Below are positions 60,376 through 64,000 of a DNA stretch of 64,000 nt, in pieces (the first letter of the stretch is position 1; each line of letters begins with the position of its first letter). Source of the stretch: Actinoallomurus iriomotensis (lineage in GTDB: Bacteria > Actinomycetota > Actinomycetes > Streptosporangiales > Streptosporangiaceae). A program made the translations under genes and the position numbers. Under the pieces are notes generated by a model that saw only the letters and a list, made by a program, of their open reading frames with translations, made no database searches and was not told where the DNA came from. Location of the stretch: assembly GCF_030269445.1 (NCBI RefSeq), contig NZ_BSTJ01000002.1, positions 682,001 through 746,000 of the forward strand, read 5' to 3'.

Positions 60376-61599
60376 GTGACGGCGATCGCCGAGCGCACCA
60401 GGCACGCGGCGGGCAGGGCGGAGCGGATCCGCGTATTCCTCATTCTGGGTGCGCTGAGCGCCATCGGCCCCCTGTCGATCGACATGTACCTGCCGGCCCT
60501 GCCGAAGCTGACCCGTGACCTGTCGGCCGGCCCCTCCCTCGTCCAGCTCACGCTCACGGCGTGCATGATCGGCCTGGCCGCCGGCCAGGTGATCGCCGGT
60601 CCGATCAGCGACATGTGGGGCCGCCGGCGGCCGATGTTCGCCGGCATCGCGATCTACACGGTCGCCTCGCTGGCATGCGTCGTCGCGCCCAACGTGGAAC
60701 TGCTGGTGGCGCTGCGGCTGATCCAGGGCGTGTCCGGCGCGGCGTGCATCGTGATCTCCCGGGCGGTGGTCCGCGACATGCACGACGGGCCGGCCGCGGC
60801 CCGGTTCTTCTCGCTGCTGATGCTGGTCAACGGCATCGCGCCGGTGGCCGCCCCGGTGATCGGCGCGCAGGTGCTGCGCTTCACGGACTGGCGGGGCGTG
60901 TTCGGCGTCCTCGCCCTCCTCGGCCTGCTGATGACGGTGTCGATGCTCGGGCTGCGTGAGACGCTCCCGGCCGAGCAGCGGCACACGGGCGGGCTCCGGG
61001 CGGCCGTACGGACCTTCGGGGAACTCTGTGCCGACCGGATCTTCATGGGGTACGCGCTGGCGGGCGGATTCGCGTTCGCGGCGATGTTCGCCTACATCTC
61101 CGGATCACCGTTCGTGGTGCAGAACATCTACGGCCTCTCGCCCCAGGACTACAGCCTGATCTTCGCCGTGAACTCCCTGGGCATCGTGGCGTTCGGACAG
61201 GTCAGCGGCCTTCTGGTCGGCCGGGTGCGGCTGATCACGCTGCTGCACGCGGGGCTGCTGGTCTCGCTGGCCGGGGGCGTGCTGCTCCTCGTCGCCGTGT
61301 TCGGCGGGCTGGGCCTGCCGGGGGTGCTGCCGGCCCTGTTCCTCGTGGTCTCCGCGATCGGCCTCACCCTGCCGAACTCCACCGCGCTCGCCCTGACGGG
61401 CCGGCCGGCGAACGTCGCGGGCAGCGCGTCGGCCCTGTTCGGCCTGCTGCAGTACGTCGTCGGCGCCCTCGCCGCACCACTGGTCGGGCTGGCCGGCGGC
61501 CACTCGGCCGCGCCGATGGCGATCGTCATCGCCGCCTCGGCGGCCATGGGCATCGTCCTGCTCGCCGCTCTGGCCAGGGGCCACCGCCCGGCGGGCTGA
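60376..61599 (+). CDS. Bcr/CflA-type MFS multidrug transporter
   Basis: A 407-residue protein with 12 hydrophobic segments. Bcr/CflA features are LGALSAIGPLSIDMYLPALP in helix 1, GPISDMWGRRRPMFAGIAIY (motif A), RLIQGVSGAACIVISRAVVR (motif B region) and VNGIAPVAAPVIGAQVLRF (motif C). GTG start with GGAAGGAG upstream. Relatives export bicyclomycin, sulfonamides or chloramphenicol. It lies 78 bases downstream of the TetR gene in the same direction and could be read through from its promoter. Confidence 0.92.
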   Translation: MTAIAERTRHAAGRAERIRVFLILGALSAIGPLSIDMYLPALPKLTRDLSAGPSLVQLTLTACMIGLAAGQVIAGPISDMWGRRRPMFAGIAIYTVASLACVVAPNVELLVALRLIQGVSGAACIVISRAVVRDMHDGPAAARFFSLLMLVNGIAPVAAPVIGAQVLRFTDWRGVFGVLALLGLLMTVSMLGLRETLPAEQRHTGGLRAAVRTFGELCADRIFMGYALAGGFAFAAMFAYISGSPFVVQNIYGLSPQDYSLIFAVNSLGIVAFGQVSGLLVGRVRLITLLHAGLLVSLAGGVLLLVAVFGGLGLPGVLPALFLVVSAIGLTLPNSTALALTGRPANVAGSASALFGLLQYVVGALAAPLVGLAGGHSAAPMAIVIAASAAMGIVLLAALARGHRPAG

Positions 61600-61742
61600 G
61601 CCGGGATCGGCCGTGCGGCGGCCGCATCGACCGATCGGTTGATGCCCGGATCCAACCGGAGCGCACCCTGGTGGTCGATCCGGCGCTGTGTCCCCGCGGG
61701 CGATGCTCATGACCGTACCCAGGACACCCGAGGAGCACGGTC

Positions 61743-62657
<915 letters not shown>

Positions 62658-62658
62658 C

Positions 62659-63393
62659 ATGTTCGCCCGGATCACCCTCATGGAGCTCAAGCTCACCCTC
62701 CGCGAAGTCGTCGTGCCGCTGTTCGTGCTGGTGCTGCCGCTGGGGTTGCTGCTCGGCTTCGGCTTCCAGCCCGGCAGCCGGCACCCGGACGCCCACCTGG
62801 GCGGGCAGACCAGCGCCGCGTACATCGCCGCGATCGGCGCGGGCATCTGCCTCGCCATCCTCGGGCTGAACGTGCTGCCCACCGCGCTGGCCGGCTACCG
62901 CGAGAAGGGCGTGCTGCGCCGCCTGGCCACCACGCCCGTACGCCCCGTCTATCTGCTCGCCGCCCAGATCGTCCTGTACGCGGCGGCGGCCCTGTTCACC
63001 GTGGCGGTCCTCATCGCGGTCGGGAACGTGCTGTTCGGCACTCCGGTGCCCAAGGCCCTCCCCGCCTTCCTCGCCGCACTGCTGCTCGGGATCGCGGCCC
63101 TGTTCGCGATCGGGCTGCTGGTCGCGGCCGTGGCGCCCAGCGGCAGGGCCGGCCAGGGAATCGGCATGATCCTCTTCTTTCCGAACCTGTTCCTCGGCGG
63201 CGTCTACATCCCCCGCGAGGCGATGCCGGCGGTGCTGCGGGACATCGGCGACTACTCACCGCTCGGCGCGACCCTCAAGACGATGCGGGACGCCTGGATG
63301 GGGACGGAACCGCGGGTCGCCCAGTTGGCCATAATGGCGGCGTACGCCGTCGTCGCCGGGTTCGCCGCGACCAAGCTCTTCAGGTGGGAATGA
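62659..63393 (+). CDS. ABC-2 type transporter permease
   Basis: A 244-residue permease with six hydrophobic segments. The ABC-2 signature is VLRRLATTPVRPVYLLAAQI, then ALLLGIAALFAIGLLVAAVA, FFPNLFLGGVYIPREAMPAV and LRDIGDYSPLGATLKTMRDA. It pairs with the upstream ATPase as a DrrAB-like exporter. Its stop overlaps the sensor kinase start (ATGA), tying the exporter to a two-component system. Confidence 0.92.
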   Translation: MFARITLMELKLTLREVVVPLFVLVLPLGLLLGFGFQPGSRHPDAHLGGQTSAAYIAAIGAGICLAILGLNVLPTALAGYREKGVLRRLATTPVRPVYLLAAQIVLYAAAALFTVAVLIAVGNVLFGTPVPKALPAFLAALLLGIAALFAIGLLVAAVAPSGRAGQGIGMILFFPNLFLGGVYIPREAMPAVLRDIGDYSPLGATLKTMRDAWMGTEPRVAQLAIMAAYAVVAGFAATKLFRWE

Positions 63394-64000
63394 CCGTGCC
63401 GCTGCCGCTCGGCGGATGGGAACGACGCGAGGCCCTCATGCTTCGCGTCATTCCGCACTGCGCGCTCGCGGTCTCGGTCATGCTGCTGCTCTTCTCGCGG
63501 TCCAGCCCGCTACCGCGCCTGCTCACCGCGCTCGGCCTCACGCTGGTCGCCGAGGTCTGGCTGCTCCTGATGAACGGCCACGGCCCCGCGTGGACCCGGC
63601 GGCCGAGCGCGAGGGCCGTGCACTTCGCGGTGTTCACGCTCCTGTCCGCCGCGCTCGTCTATCTGAACCCGCTCTACGGGTTCTTCGCCTGGAGCGGCTA
63701 CCTCCAGGTGCCGGCCCTGCCGGCCCGCGCGCGGTGGGCCGGCGTGGTCGCCACGGCGGCGATCGTCTCCAGCACCTACGTCGGCGGGTTCCAGCACATC
63801 GACGGGTCCACGGTCGCCCTCTTCCTCATCTTCACGGCGGCGAACGTCGGTCTCGGCGGCGGATTCCTGTTCGTCAACACGATGCTCGGCCGCCAGCACG
63901 ACCGGCAGCGGGAGATGCTCGACGACCTCGCCGAGGCCAACGCCCAGTTGGAAGCCGCCCTCGCCGAGAACGCCGGGCTGCACGCCCAGTTGCTGCTCCA
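63390..64000 (+). CDS. Sensor histidine kinase, N-terminal part (runs off window)
   Basis: The visible 203 residues contain about six membrane helices (VIPHCALAVSVMLLLFS, LLTALGLTLVAEVWLLLM, FAVFTLLSAALVYLNPLYGF, WAGVVATAAIVSSTYVGGF, TVALFLIFTAANVGLGGGFL). A coiled coil starts after them (DRQREMLDDLAEANAQLEAA). This layout matches DesK/LiaS-type kinases linked to ABC exporters; the phospho-acceptor histidine and ATPase domain lie beyond the end. The start overlaps the permease stop by four bases. The kinase assignment rests on layout and context, so it is less certain than the other genes here. Confidence 0.75.
   Translation, partial: MTVPLPLGGWERREALMLRVIPHCALAVSVMLLLFSRSSPLPRLLTALGLTLVAEVWLLLMNGHGPAWTRRPSARAVHFAVFTLLSAALVYLNPLYGFFAWSGYLQVPALPARARWAGVVATAAIVSSTYVGGFQHIDGSTVALFLIFTAANVGLGGGFLFVNTMLGRQHDRQREMLDDLAEANAQLEAALAENAGLHAQLLL

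Overview
The window is about 64 kb of very GC-rich DNA with actinomycete hallmarks: many GTG/TTG starts, ATGA and TGATG stop/start overlaps, F420-type oxidoreductases, an ECF sigma factor fused to an exported enzyme, a PF04672-type methyltransferase and large secreted hydrolases. A soil actinomycete, possibly of the Streptosporangiales, is the best guess, but this is inference from gene content only. No rRNA, tRNA or CRISPR array was seen.

Region 1 (1-12.9 kb) looks like a conflict or defence neighbourhood. It holds the 3' part of a large helicase with a Vsr-like nuclease and DUF3320, a decayed IS481-type transposase, a SNF2 helicase, a calpain-like cysteine protease followed by a small partner gene, a frameshifted flavohemoglobin, and an nSTAND NTPase with 14 WD40 repeats that is also frameshifted. 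Region 2 (12.9-21.5 kb) is a coherent catabolic locus. Six minus-strand genes (SDR, BKACE/DUF849, luciferase-like oxidoreductase, HpcH/HpaI aldolase, cupin, metal hydrolase) lie opposite an MFS importer and a dihydroorotate-dehydrogenase-like flavoprotein. An IclR regulator closes the locus, and a GTTCAC-N3-GTGAAC operator occurs at both promoters.

Region 3 (21.5-23.2 kb) is a second copy of the calpain-like protease plus small partner, in the same order and spacing as the first. Both modules have clearly lower GC than their surroundings. Region 4 (23.2-34.7 kb) has a Pro-rich membrane-anchored protein, a GH76 endo-alpha-mannanase, a CocE-type esterase translationally coupled to a complete osmoprotectant ABC transporter, and a GH92 alpha-mannosidase with a LacI-type operator.

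Region 5 (34.8-49.1 kb) carries an ECF sigma factor fused through a membrane segment to a glycosidase domain, a secreted LTD/nuclease, an N-terminally damaged PI-PLC, an AraC regulator opposite an NmrA-like reductase, two unknown proteins, and a 1,111-residue phosphodiester glycosidase/metallophosphoesterase. Region 6 (49.2-50.6 kb) is a decay scar joining a methyltransferase fragment to an MFS fragment. Region 7 (50.7-64 kb) has ordinary accessory genes: methyltransferase, quinone-oxidoreductase-like enzyme, LysR, MBL hydrolase, HTH regulator, a small secreted protein, a CrtI-like oxidoreductase, two drug-efflux MFS pumps (one with a TetR repressor and double operator), and an ABC exporter followed by a histidine kinase that runs off the end.

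Several genes are broken by single-base shifts (transposase, hmp, nSTAND, the second protease, PI-PLC, methyltransferase, MFS). Real decay and base-calling error cannot be separated here. The strongest candidate for an undescribed system is the duplicated calpain-like protease plus small partner module.
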